Assembly (NCBI GenBank): GCA_011523445.1
Contig: WTGT01000144.1
Coordinates: 1-7,318 of the forward strand
Direction: 5' to 3'
From: Paracoccaceae bacterium
GTDB lineage: Bacteria; Pseudomonadota; Alphaproteobacteria; Rhodobacterales; Rhodobacteraceae
Length of the DNA stretch: 7,318 nt
Below, one piece after another: positions 1-6,560 of the stretch. Both the position numbers and the translations under genes were made by a program. The notes below the pieces were generated by a model. The model saw only the letters and a program-made list of their open reading frames with translations, was not told the DNA's origin and made no database searches. Position 1 is the first letter of the stretch. Each line of letters opens with the position of its first letter.

Positions 1-523
1 CTCGGGTATATGGGACAACACAAAAGGTACAGAATTTATCACATCCTTCCTGTACGGTCAGAAATGAGGACACTTTCACGGTATTTGGGGTTCCTCGATG
101 GGGCCAATCAAATTTACCACTTTGATCAAGGTCAAGTGCTACCGGCTTCTTATCGTGATTTTTGATCAGTTCCGGCAGCTTATGGTACGCTTGGGGTCCG
201 ACCAAAATGTCGACCATGGGTTGACGCCTGATGATTTCCTCTCCTTCAGCCTGGGCAACACATCCTGCAACAGTGATCTTCAAATCAGGATTTTTTTGCT
301 TAATGGGTTTGAGTCTGCCCACCTCGGAATAAATCTTCTCGGTTGCTTTTTCCCTGATATGACAAGTATTGAGAATGATAAGGTCGGCATCCTCCTCTCG
401 TGATGTGGACTTATATCCCATTGGTATCAGAGCTTCAGCCATGCGTTCACTGTCATATACATTCATCTGACAGCCATAGCTTTTGATAAATACCTGTTTC
501 TCCTTCTGAGTTTGGTTCAACAT
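1..523 (-). CDS. miaB: MiaB, tRNA-2-methylthio-N6-dimethylallyladenosine synthase (N-terminal part, cut by window edge)
   Basis: MiaB is a cytoplasmic radical-SAM enzyme that adds a methylthio group to C2 of N6-isopentenyladenosine at position 37 of tRNAs reading UNN codons. I translated the minus strand from an ATG at 523-521 and found 174 open codons to the left edge. The protein starts MLNQTQKEKQVFIKSYGCQM. The N-terminal (UPF0004) domain shows its three cluster cysteines: C18 in SYGCQMN, C54 in NTCHIREKA and C88 in VAGCVAQ. The radical-SAM motif CxxxCxxC follows at C161, C165 and C168 (GCDKFCTFC). The C-terminal half of the radical-SAM domain and the TRAM domain lie outside the window; the family usually has about 440-470 residues. 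It follows livM on the same strand after 61 nt. No strong Shine-Dalgarno is visible before the ATG. Family identification is very secure. Confidence 0.95.
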   Translation of the reverse strand, partial: MLNQTQKEKQVFIKSYGCQMNVYDSERMAEALIPMGYKSTSREEDADLIILNTCHIREKATEKIYSEVGRLKPIKQKNPDLKITVAGCVAQAEGEEIIRRQPMVDILVGPQAYHKLPELIKNHDKKPVALDLDQSGKFDWPHRGTPNTVKVSSFLTVQEGCDKFCTFCVVPYTR

Positions 524-570
524 CGTTCTGATAACATTACACTTTGTTGCCTGTCTTGGACAATTTTCAC

Positions 571-576
571 ATTATA
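571..576 (-). promoter_or_regulatory. Possible -10 box for miaB
   Basis: The livM-miaB gap contains an exact TATAAT on the minus strand at 576-571, about 48 nt before the miaB ATG. At the usual 17-nt spacing the -35 position reads GAAGGT, a poor match. No terminator hairpin separates livM from miaB, so read-through from the liv operon is equally possible. Pattern match only. Confidence 0.25.
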
Positions 577-584
577 TTTAGGAA

Positions 585-1343
585 CTACCTTGTACCTTCG
601 GGAATTAATCCTTTGGGGAAATACTTCAACACAATGAGTAAAATTAAACCCATGGTTAACAGTCGCATGTAAGCAGCATTCCTGATCAAATGTTGCTTTA
701 ATGAACTTTGTTCATCCATTCCCGAGGTAATAAACTCCATCAACCACAACCCAACAGGTTCGGCTTCAATCCACACGAACCAAATTAGGAAACCACCCAG
801 AATTGCACCCCAATTATTGCCTGAACCACCGACGATTACCATGACCCAGATAAGGAAAGTAAATCGTAGGGGTTGATAGCTTGTGGGTGTAAATTGCCCA
901 TCCAAGGTGGTTAGCATGGCCCCACCGATACCTACAACCATTGATCCCAATACAAAAACCTGCAGTTTACGTGCAACGATATCCTTGCCCATTGCATGAG
1001 CGGCGGTTTCATTATCTCTGATTGCCCTCATCATCCTTCCCCATGGTGATTTCAATGCAAGTTCAGCAAGGATCAGGAGAAATACCAGACACCCCAGAAA
1101 CAAAAGCGTATAACTGATTTTTACCCATAGGCTGGAAAGGGTGATCAAATCCGTGCCCAGCGTTTCCGCCAGGTTGACAAACCATTCAGATGCTTGCAAG
1201 TCCCTTTCATAGGCAACAGGTCTGGACAACCCGATGACATTCTTTACACCTCGTGCAAGCCAATCCTCATTTTTGATCGCGAGAATCAATATTTCCGAAA
1301 TTCCCAGGGTTGCTATGGCGAGATAATCCGATCTCAGCCCCAA
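585..1343 (-). CDS. livM: LivM C-terminal fragment (252 aa if started at TTG)
   Basis: This is the 3' piece of the broken livM. A TTG at 1343-1341 is the nearest usable start, but homology clearly continues upstream in this frame (GCAAWFIGKIT), so the TTG is probably not a native start. It contains the conserved permease loop with RAIRDNETAAHAMGKD, the component that meets the ATPase (EAA-like region). It also has LivM-typical VIVGGSGNNWGAILGGF and the C-terminal FPKGLIPEG. It overlaps the N-terminal fragment by 10 nt. The two pieces could be coupled at the TGA, but there is no evidence that they are. Confidence 0.7.
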   Translation of the reverse strand: MGLRSDYLAIATLGISEILILAIKNEDWLARGVKNVIGLSRPVAYERDLQASEWFVNLAETLGTDLITLSSLWVKISYTLLFLGCLVFLLILAELALKSPWGRMMRAIRDNETAAHAMGKDIVARKLQVFVLGSMVVGIGGAMLTTLDGQFTPTSYQPLRFTFLIWVMVIVGGSGNNWGAILGGFLIWFVWIEAEPVGLWLMEFITSGMDEQSSLKQHLIRNAAYMRLLTMGLILLIVLKYFPKGLIPEGTR

Positions 1344-1897
1344 GGTAATCTTGCCAATGAACCATGCTGCACACCCACCACAACACCACCCACCAACCAG
1401 GAGAAAATAATGGGGAGACCCAGACCTCCCAGAAAACCGGTCAGGGCAGGATCAACAGCTTCAACGGCCTTGGTGCCTGGGATATAGAAATACCTGGCAG
1501 CAAAGTAGGTCAAGACAACCAAAAGAAATGTGCAGTAATTTGCTGCCTTGCGGGATAATTTATGACGGGCCAAAAAGATCAACCCTGCCCCGATCAGGAC
1601 AATAAACAGGGAGATCAGAATATTGGTCCCACCAGCCTGCCAGGCTTCCTGAACCGGTTTCGTAGAAATCAAAACTGCCGACAGCCCTCCCAAAGCAGCA
1701 AACCCCATAACGCCAACATTAAAAAGGCCGACATACCCCCATTGAATGTTTACTCCCAGCGACATTACTGCCGAGATCAGGCATAAATTGAGAATTTGGA
1801 ACATCAGGTTCCAACTCTGAAAAAACCCAACGATCAGCAACAAAAGGGCCATACCTCCAAAGCAGAACAACCTTCGATTTTCGTGAAGAATATTCAT
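1334..1897 (-). CDS. livM: LivM N-terminal fragment (187 aa as read)
   Basis: This is the 5' piece of the broken livM. Hydrophobic stretches suggest membrane segments near residues 13-27, 30-48, 57-77, 92-110, 120-138 and 155-175. The middle part (IPGTKAVEAVDPALTGFLGG) is characteristic of long LivM proteins. The last 12 or so residues (VQHGSLARLPWG) are out of frame with the family and are not real LivM sequence. The start is secured by the 4-nt ATGA overlap with livH and by GGAAG about 5 nt upstream. Confidence 0.8.
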   Translation of the reverse strand: MNILHENRRLFCFGGMALLLLIVGFFQSWNLMFQILNLCLISAVMSLGVNIQWGYVGLFNVGVMGFAALGGLSAVLISTKPVQEAWQAGGTNILISLFIVLIGAGLIFLARHKLSRKAANYCTFLLVVLTYFAARYFYIPGTKAVEAVDPALTGFLGGLGLPIIFSWLVGGVVVGVQHGSLARLPWG

Positions 1898-2907
1898 GCT
1901 GTCTTCCCGGCAAATATACCAGAAGGCCTGATCAAGAGAACTATGACCAGAATGAGGAAACTGACTGCAAATTTGTACTCGGTTCCAAGGAGCTGTAATA
2001 GCGTCGTTGGCTCCAGCTCTTCGGGCAGCAGGTAAGCGAAAAACCGTTTATAGGCATAGGTTATGGCTATTTCCGAAAAGGCAACGACAAATCCTCCAAC
2101 AAAAGCCCCAAAGGGATTGCCAAGACCTCCCACGATGGCCGCGGCAAAAATGGGCAGGAGAAGCTGGAAATAAACCGAGGGCTTGAAACTCTTGTCCAGC
2201 CCATATAAAACTCCGGCTATGGTAGCCAGGGCCGTTGCCAATACCCAAGTATAAAGGACCACCCTATCAGGGTTGATCCCGGAAAGTTGGGCCAGATCAC
2301 GATTATCAGAATATGCCCGTAGTGATTTCCCTGTTCTTGTCCGATGAAGGAACCAGAACAGACTGATAACCAGAAGGAATGTAACTACCAAACTCATCAA
2401 CTGGGTGACTTTGATCGACAAGCCTTCCGACAATCCGAAATATTCCTTGAATTCCCTTGCCCTGATTATGAATCTTGCCCCATCGGCAAAGGACTGATCA
2501 TCTGGTCCGATGATCAGCCGGAGCAAACCCTGCAACACGAACATCACACCAACCGAAGCAATTACAAACATCACCGGCGGTGCGTTGACCTGCCTGAAAT
2601 GGGCATAGACAGCCTTGTCAATGCCGAGAACGAGGATTGCCGTTATAACCACTCCAAAGGGTATCATCAACAAGGCAGTAGGCAAGGGATAAAAGGTTAT
2701 ACCGAGCGATTGAATCCACAAGGTCAAGAGGATGGTAACCATCGTGCCGAATGCCATCGTATCACCGTGGGCAAAATTTGAAAAACGTAGAATGCCATAA
2801 ACGATGGTTACCCCCAAGGCACCCAATCCCAACTGGCTACCATAGGTAATTCCTGGTACGAGGACATAGTTTGCCAACAATGTCAAGGCATTAACTAGAT
2901 CTATCAT
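1894..2907 (-). CDS. livH: LivH, branched-chain amino acid ABC transporter permease
   Basis: This is the inner-membrane permease that forms the translocation path with LivM. The 337-residue product is strongly hydrophobic throughout. It shows family hallmarks: an N-terminal GLGALGVTIVYGILRFSNFAHGD, the cytoplasmic coupling loop with RTGKSLRAYSDNRDLAQLSGI, and AAAIVGGLGNPFGAFVGG near the C-terminus. It is longer than the roughly 300-residue E. coli protein. The extra length includes an insert before the last membrane segment (YKRFFAYLLPEELEPTTLLQLLGTE region), as in a long LivH variant. The ATG at 2907 lies 6 nt after the livF stop, with GGTGGA inside the end of livF as likely ribosome binding site. 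Its TGA overlaps the livM ATG. Confidence 0.95.
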   Translation of the reverse strand: MIDLVNALTLLANYVLVPGITYGSQLGLGALGVTIVYGILRFSNFAHGDTMAFGTMVTILLTLWIQSLGITFYPLPTALLMIPFGVVITAILVLGIDKAVYAHFRQVNAPPVMFVIASVGVMFVLQGLLRLIIGPDDQSFADGARFIIRAREFKEYFGLSEGLSIKVTQLMSLVVTFLLVISLFWFLHRTRTGKSLRAYSDNRDLAQLSGINPDRVVLYTWVLATALATIAGVLYGLDKSFKPSVYFQLLLPIFAAAIVGGLGNPFGAFVGGFVVAFSEIAITYAYKRFFAYLLPEELEPTTLLQLLGTEYKFAVSFLILVIVLLIRPSGIFAGKTA

Positions 2908-2913
2908 TTTCAG

Positions 2914-3618
2914 CTATCCACCCAAGAATGATTTTCGTACCTGATCATTGGCCAGAAGATTCTTGCCGGTATCGATAAATCTGTTTTTTCCCTGAACCAA
3001 GACAAAACCAACATCAGCTATTTCCAACGCCTGTTTGGCATTCTGCTCACATATCATCACGGCAATGCCTGAATTTGCGACCTTTATGATCATGTCAAAC
3101 AAATTGTCCATTACTATGGGCGATACACCTGCCGAAGGTTCATCGAGCAACAACATTTTGGGCTGCGTCATGAGGGCCCGTCCTACTGCTACCTGCTGGC
3201 GTTGACCTCCGGATAGATCACCAGCCTTCTTGCGACGGAAATCCCCAAGTATCGGAAACAGATCGAACACTTCCTGCAATGATTGAGTGATGTCATCCCT
3301 TCTGAGGAAAGCACCCATTTCCAGATTTTCCTCGACGGTCAAACTTGGAAATACATTTTCAATCTGGGGAACGAAAGCCATGCCTTCAGCAATCTTGTCC
3401 TGTGGGCTCAGGGAAGAGATTTCCTTGCCATCAAGAATGACACTTCCTTGGGACAAGTTTACCAGTCCCAAAATGGCTTTCATAGCAGTGGATTTTCCAG
3501 CTCCATTCGGTCCGACAATAGCTGAAACCCTGCCAATGTCTGCATAAAGGTTGCAATCAGTGATAATGTCTCCACTTCCATATCCTGCAGTCAGGTTGGT
3601 ACAATTCAGGTAGGCCAT
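2914..3618 (-). CDS. livF: LivF, branched-chain amino acid ABC transporter ATPase
   Basis: This is one of the two cytoplasmic nucleotide-binding subunits of the importer. In 234 residues all ABC motifs are present: Walker A GPNGAGKST (36-44), Q-loop Q85, signature LSGGQ (135-139) and Walker B LLLDEP with D159/E160. The switch position reads CEQNA, where LivF proteins carry Gln in place of the usual His. The ATG at 3618 overlaps the livG stop as TGATG. A GTG directly before it (3621) could also serve, giving 235 residues and a GTGA overlap. I prefer ATG because no Shine-Dalgarno spacing argues for GTG. The overlap implies translational coupling to livG. Confidence 0.95.
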   Translation of the reverse strand: MAYLNCTNLTAGYGSGDIITDCNLYADIGRVSAIVGPNGAGKSTAMKAILGLVNLSQGSVILDGKEISSLSPQDKIAEGMAFVPQIENVFPSLTVEENLEMGAFLRRDDITQSLQEVFDLFPILGDFRRKKAGDLSGGQRQQVAVGRALMTQPKMLLLDEPSAGVSPIVMDNLFDMIIKVANSGIAVMICEQNAKQALEIADVGFVLVQGKNRFIDTGKNLLANDQVRKSFLGG

Positions 3619-4397
3619 CACAAAATGGTCTTTACCTTGGTTCTTGCCCCGAGATAGGCATGAATTACATCTTCATTGTTGGTAACCTCAGCCATCGAAC
3701 CCTGGGTCAGAATTCTGCCCTCAGCCATGCATATGACCGGATCACACAATGCCCCTATGAAGTCCATGTCATGTTCTATCAGACAGAAGGTGTAATTGTA
3801 TTCCCGATTCAAACTTTGGATGGCCTTGGTAATTTTCTTCAACAACGTTCTATTGACCCCTGCCCCGACCTCATCCAGAAAAACAATTCTGGAATCAACC
3901 ATCATCGTTCGACCCAGTTCAAGGAGTTTTTTCTGCCCACCTGAAAGATTTCCTGCCGGTAAATCGGCAACATCTTCCAATTCAAGAAATTCCAGGACCT
4001 CCCTGGCACGGGCTTTGATTTCCCCGTCCTGCCGAAGAATTCCTTTTCTGCCAACCCAAGTTTGGGCTATGCGTTCGCCGATTTGATTGCCGGGTACGAC
4101 CATCAGGTTTTCCCAGACAGTGAGGGAAGAAAATTCATGGGCTTTCTGAAAGGTTCTCAAAACCCCTTCAGCAAACAATTTGTGTGGTGGGAAACCGGTT
4201 ATATCCATGTTGTCCAAAAAGACGGTTCCCGAAGTGGGCGGGTGAAATCCGTTGATGGTATTGAACAGTGTTGTCTTGCCAGCCCCATTGGGACCGATCA
4301 AACCGGTTATGGACCCCAGTTCAATATCAAACGATACATTGTCTACAGCAGTAAATTCACCGAATTTCTTACTGAGGTTTCGGACAGAAAGAACCAA
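3618..4397 (-). CDS. livG: LivG, branched-chain amino acid ABC transporter ATPase
   Basis: This is the second nucleotide-binding subunit, partner of LivF. The 259-residue protein has Walker A GPNGAGKTT (35-43), Q-loop Q84 in RTFQKAHEF, signature LSGGQ (151-155), Walker B VFLDE with D175/E176, and switch histidine H209 in IEHDMD. The residue after the catalytic Glu is Val (LDEVGAG), where most ABC ATPases have Pro; this does not remove a catalytic group. The start is a TTG at 4397-4395. No ATG or GTG lies in frame before the upstream stop at 4439, and the first beta strand (VLSVRNLSKKFG) needs this start. There is no clear Shine-Dalgarno, and a strong hairpin ends 13 nt upstream. LivG translation may therefore be deliberately weak compared with the binding protein. 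Confidence 0.94.
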   Translation of the reverse strand: MVLSVRNLSKKFGEFTAVDNVSFDIELGSITGLIGPNGAGKTTLFNTINGFHPPTSGTVFLDNMDITGFPPHKLFAEGVLRTFQKAHEFSSLTVWENLMVVPGNQIGERIAQTWVGRKGILRQDGEIKARAREVLEFLELEDVADLPAGNLSGGQKKLLELGRTMMVDSRIVFLDEVGAGVNRTLLKKITKAIQSLNREYNYTFCLIEHDMDFIGALCDPVICMAEGRILTQGSMAEVTNNEDVIHAYLGARTKVKTIL

Positions 4398-4410
4398 TTG
4401 AAAGACCAGA

Positions 4411-4443
4411 ATGGTAAGGCAGGTCAGAAACCTGCCTTACCAT
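4411..4443 (-). promoter_or_regulatory. Perfect 14-bp stem-loop between binding-protein gene and livG
   Basis: Arms ATGGTAAGGCAGGT and ACCTGCCTTACCAT are exact inverse complements around a 5-nt loop. The hairpin starts 15 nt after the binding-protein stop and ends 13 nt before the livG TTG. Only a weak, interrupted run of T follows on the minus strand (TCTGGTCTTTC), so it is not a good complete intrinsic terminator. Hairpins at this place in importer operons commonly stabilise the upstream message or reduce read-through, keeping binding protein in excess over membrane parts. That role is inferred here. Confidence 0.75.
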
Positions 4444-4458
4444 GTATCCAGTTTATAC

Positions 4459-5646
4459 TTATCTGAATGCGACCGTCGCCCAGGCACCGTTTTGGACCTC
4501 AAACTCACGGTAGTTGCCAGCTGACTCACCTGGTCCAATGAGTTCGACCGAACTTGCACCGACATAGTCAATTTCGCCACCATTGGCCAATATTTCCAAT
4601 GCCTTGGCCAATTCACCGGGATAGATTTTCTCTCCTGGAGCATTGGCAACATCCATGACTTTTTCCTTCAACATGCTGCTTTCAGAAGAACCGGCAGCCT
4701 GCATGGCCAGAAGTATCAGGGCGGCAGCATCATAGGATTCGCCGATAAATGGACCTTCACCATTAATGTCGGCCGAGGATACCAATTCCGCAAAGGTGGC
4801 TAACCCCGGGCTATCGGTACCTGGTGCCTGACCAAAGGATCCATCCAGCTCATTGCCAAAATCATCAAGAAGGCCATCACCATACATGCCGTCCGGAAAT
4901 ACAAAAGTATCAAAGGAACCAGCATCAATGGAACCTCGAACGATGGATTTACCACCTTCGCCGATATAACCGGCAACAACCATGAGATCGCCTCCAGCAG
5001 CAGCCAAGGCAGCCACTTCGGCACTGTAATCAGCCTTGCCAACCTCGTGTGGTGCATTGATGGTAATCTCACCTCCCATTCCCTCGAAGGCTGCTGCAAA
5101 ACTGTCGGCCAATCCCTTGCCATAATCGTTGTTTATGAAGGTTACGGCAACTGAACCAAATCCTCTCTCGGTAATGATTTCAGCCATCAGTTCACCCTGT
5201 CTGGCATCAGAGGGTGCCGTACGGAAAAATAGACCATCGTCTTCAACCGTGGTGAATCCTGGTGAAGTTGAAGCAGGTGAAATCATGACTATACCATTGG
5301 GCAGGGCAACATTCTGTAAAACGGCCCCGGTGGTACCTGAACAATCAGAACCCATTATGGCACTGACCTTGTCAACGGTTACAAGTCTTTCGGCAGCTGC
5401 TGTGGCTGCACCGGCATCAACACAAGTTGCATCGCCTCTGACTGGAGTGACTGTACTGCCTCCCAAAAAGAGACCTGAATCGCTTACTTCAGCGACCGCA
5501 AACTCGGCACCCTCTGCCATCGGACTCACCAATTCTTCAATTGGTCCGGTAAACGATAAGAGTATTCCGATTTTTACTTCATCAGCCTTTGACTGAGCAC
5601 TGAATGACAGAAGAGCTGCCATGGCAAACATAGAAATTTTTTTCAT
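4459..5646 (-). CDS. livK: Periplasmic branched-chain amino acid-binding protein (LivJ/LivK family)
   Basis: This is the periplasmic solute receptor that delivers an amino acid to LivHM. A Sec signal peptide is clear: MKKISMF, a hydrophobic AMAALLSF core, and likely cleavage after SKA before DEVKIG. The mature protein is a type I periplasmic fold of the Peripl_BP_6 class, with the opening KIGILLSFTGP, then DCSGTTGAVLQNVALPNGIVMISPASTSP and a hinge segment with INNDYGKGLADSF. Two cysteines (C75 and C102 from this ATG) sit where LivJ-type proteins form a disulfide. Length, about 395 residues, is normal. The exact ligand cannot be read from the sequence. Two ATGs are adjacent (5649 and 5646). 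AGGA at 5657-5654 lies 7 nt before the second and only 4 before the first, so 5646 is preferred. It is the first gene of the liv operon. Confidence 0.94.
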   Translation of the reverse strand: MKKISMFAMAALLSFSAQSKADEVKIGILLSFTGPIEELVSPMAEGAEFAVAEVSDSGLFLGGSTVTPVRGDATCVDAGAATAAAERLVTVDKVSAIMGSDCSGTTGAVLQNVALPNGIVMISPASTSPGFTTVEDDGLFFRTAPSDARQGELMAEIITERGFGSVAVTFINNDYGKGLADSFAAAFEGMGGEITINAPHEVGKADYSAEVAALAAAGGDLMVVAGYIGEGGKSIVRGSIDAGSFDTFVFPDGMYGDGLLDDFGNELDGSFGQAPGTDSPGLATFAELVSSADINGEGPFIGESYDAAALILLAMQAAGSSESSMLKEKVMDVANAPGEKIYPGELAKALEILANGGEIDYVGASSVELIGPGESAGNYREFEVQNGAWATVAFR

Positions 5647-5673
5647 CATAATATCCTAATTTGGTTTTCAAAT

Positions 5674-5690
5674 AACCGAACATATCGGTT
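5674..5690. promoter_or_regulatory. Palindrome in the leader of the liv operon
   Basis: AACCGAACATATCGGTT has perfect 6-bp arms (AACCGA/TCGGTT) around 5 nt. It lies about 25 nt upstream of the binding-protein start, downstream of the putative promoter. It could be an operator for a dimeric regulator or a small leader hairpin. No known consensus is matched. Confidence 0.4.
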
Positions 5691-5695
5691 GCCTT

Positions 5696-5724
5696 TAAAT
5701 ATTACCTAATAAAGTTTTTTTCAA
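5696..5724 (-). promoter_or_regulatory. Candidate promoter of the liv operon
   Basis: On the minus strand TTGAAA (5724-5719, five of six to the sigma-70 -35 box) is followed after 17 nt by TATTTA (5701-5696), a weak -10. TAATAT overlaps just upstream as an alternative. The rest of the 162-bp gap (5650-5811) is AT-rich with no gene and no convincing terminator for the upstream gene. Pattern match only. Confidence 0.3.
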
Positions 5725-5811
5725 AGCAAATTTCATGGAAAGTTGACCGCAATTCATTTTATTGTGGATAGCTTTTTCTGTTTATTTACACACAATTAAA
5801 GCCGTTTCTGG

Positions 5812-6339
5812 CTATTCCAAATATTGATGAAACTGTTCCAGAACCATTTCCTTGTAACAATTCTCGAATGCCAACTCGAACCCAATTTCCCTTTTGATGA
5901 ATAGCACCTTCAGCCCTAGTGCTTGGGAAAAACAGACATTTGTCGTATTCAGTTTATCTAGATCCAAAGATGTTATTCTTGCTAGGTAATCATTTACACC
6001 CGTACCCTTAAATTCAAAAAACATGTAAATGTCTGAAACGAGTGCTTGGGTAAAATGACCATTTTTTTCAAATTCCTGAAGTGTTTTTTGCCACATTTTC
6101 TCCCCGGATAAGACCGTGAGCAAAAGAAAATTCTTTTTGCCAATCCAGTATAATTCATCGCCATTATTTTCCATTCTGGTATTTGGAGTTGCCGGTATTG
6201 GAGGGAAATTGGGTATTTTTAGTTTCTCCAAATCATCCTTGGAACATTTGATGTCAAAAACGGCTGTTGGCTTTGATTGGCGCAATGTCAAATTCTTATA
6301 AACCATTGTATGAGATTTTCCAGATTTTACATAGAACAT
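5812..6339 (-). CDS. Sarcosine oxidase gamma subunit-like protein (SoxG family)
   Basis: The 175-residue product resembles the gamma subunit of heterotetrameric sarcosine oxidase, a GcvT/aminomethyltransferase-related fold. That enzyme demethylates sarcosine and passes the one-carbon unit to tetrahydrofolate. Supporting features, in family order, are LYWIGKKNFLLL (compare the LGPDEWL region), ALVSDIYMFFEFKGTGVNDYLARITSLDLDKL (the VSD, G..A..LA and LDL landmarks), and a C-terminal segment with GFELAFENCYKEMVLEQFHQYL. The match rests on pattern, not on a catalytic motif. No soxB, soxD or soxA is visible, although the family normally sits beside them, so it may be an orphan or a divergent relative. 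AAGG lies 4 nt before the ATG at 6339. A second ATG at residue 12 (6306) is possible. The gene looks more AT-rich than the liv genes. Confidence 0.55.
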   Translation of the reverse strand: MFYVKSGKSHTMVYKNLTLRQSKPTAVFDIKCSKDDLEKLKIPNFPPIPATPNTRMENNGDELYWIGKKNFLLLTVLSGEKMWQKTLQEFEKNGHFTQALVSDIYMFFEFKGTGVNDYLARITSLDLDKLNTTNVCFSQALGLKVLFIKREIGFELAFENCYKEMVLEQFHQYLE

Positions 6340-6365
6340 AGAACCTTAGTTTATTTTCGAACCCA

Positions 6366-6507
6366 ATGGATAAATAATGTTTGTATGTAACTATTCAGGT
6401 ATCCTGAGTGCCCTAAAAAATGGATAAAATCGGATTCTTCCAATATATTTACATAATCCGGTACATTTTTGTCTGTTAAATTCTAAAACCTTCATGACAT
6501 GGATAAA
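6366..6507 (+). repeat. Three copies of ATGGATAAA
   Basis: ATGGATAAA occurs at 6366-6374, 6420-6428 and 6499-6507, all in the same direction within the AT-rich spacer. Spacing is irregular (54 and 79 nt). The copies may be protein-binding sites or chance in AT-rich sequence. Confidence 0.3.
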
Positions 6508-6558
6508 CAATCTACTGAAGTTAAATATATTGACAAGTTCCTGACCTGAATAGTTACA
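6386..6558. mobile_element. Possible miniature inverted-repeat element (about 173 bp)
   Basis: The left arm TGTAACTATTCAGGT (6386-6400) and right arm ACCTGAATAGTTACA (6544-6558) are perfect 15-bp inverse complements, separated by 143 bp of AT-rich noncoding DNA. AAATAATGTT occurs outside the left arm (6372-6381) and again at the right arm's edge (6558-6567), like a target duplication. However, 4 nt (TGTA) separate the left copy from the arm, so the duplication is imperfect. Without the outer T/A the ends read GTAA, as in IS66-family elements; that link is tentative. No transposase is encoded, so movement would need an enzyme supplied from elsewhere. Confidence 0.45.
6441..6532. repeat. Nested inverted repeat CAATATATTT / AAATATATTG
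   Basis: The 10-bp exact inverse complements at 6441-6450 and 6523-6532 lie inside the 15-bp inverted repeat. Together they could fold the whole segment into an interrupted cruciform or long hairpin. The content is mostly A/T, so chance is plausible. Confidence 0.3.
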
Positions 6559-6560
6559 AA
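6530..6560 (+). promoter_or_regulatory. Candidate promoter for the phosphatase-like gene
   Basis: An exact TTGACA at 6530-6535 is followed after 19 nt by TACAAA (6555-6560), four of six to TATAAT; the spacer is longer than ideal. The -35 lies inside the putative miniature element, and the -10 straddles its right border. A start near 6567 would give a leader of about 24 nt containing the AAGGA ribosome binding site (6575-6579). Confidence 0.35.

Larger units (their letters stand above)
585..1897 (-). pseudogene. livM: livM, branched-chain amino acid ABC permease, interrupted by a frameshift
   Basis: LivM is one of the two inner-membrane permeases of the Liv/HAAT importer and pairs with LivH. 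The reading frame from ATG 1897 gives a normal LivM N-terminal half, but it shifts after residues SWLVGGVVVG and ends at a TGA at 1336-1334. The frame one base away carries the rest. It can be followed from about 1376 as GCAAWFIGKITLGLRSDYLA to the TAG at 587-585. Adding one base near 1369-1380 would restore a single protein of about 437 residues, which suits the long LivM variant. The site is a GGT/GTG-rich stretch without an X-XXY-YYZ slippery heptamer, so programmed -1 frameshifting looks unlikely. The cause is either a true 1-nt deletion or a sequencing/assembly indel. The ATG overlaps the livH stop (ATGA), with GGAAG just upstream as ribosome binding site. Confidence 0.9.

Noticed and set aside
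98..403. 101-aa open frame on the plus strand
   Set aside because: It lies wholly opposite miaB, whose frame has the clear cysteine motifs; the plus-strand protein resembles nothing.
524..584. Terminator between livM and miaB
   Set aside because: No stem followed by a T-run can be found in the 61-nt gap.
1365..1395. Programmed -1 frameshifting in livM
   Set aside because: The shift direction fits, but no slippery heptamer or downstream pseudoknot is apparent; an indel is simpler.
2344..2781. 145-aa plus-strand frame
   Set aside because: It is antisense to livH, very polar, and a mirror of the hydrophobic LivH codons; a shadow frame.
4398..4443. Full intrinsic terminator after the binding-protein gene
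   Set aside because: The stem is strong, but the following T-run is short and interrupted, and livG has no promoter of its own that I can see.
5129..5596. 155-aa plus-strand frame
   Set aside because: It is antisense to the binding-protein gene, with low-complexity Ala/Ser/Thr/Pro content and no ribosome binding site.
5764..5772. TGTGGATAG, one mismatch from a DnaA box
   Set aside because: A single imperfect site, with no cluster and no origin genes nearby; expected by chance.
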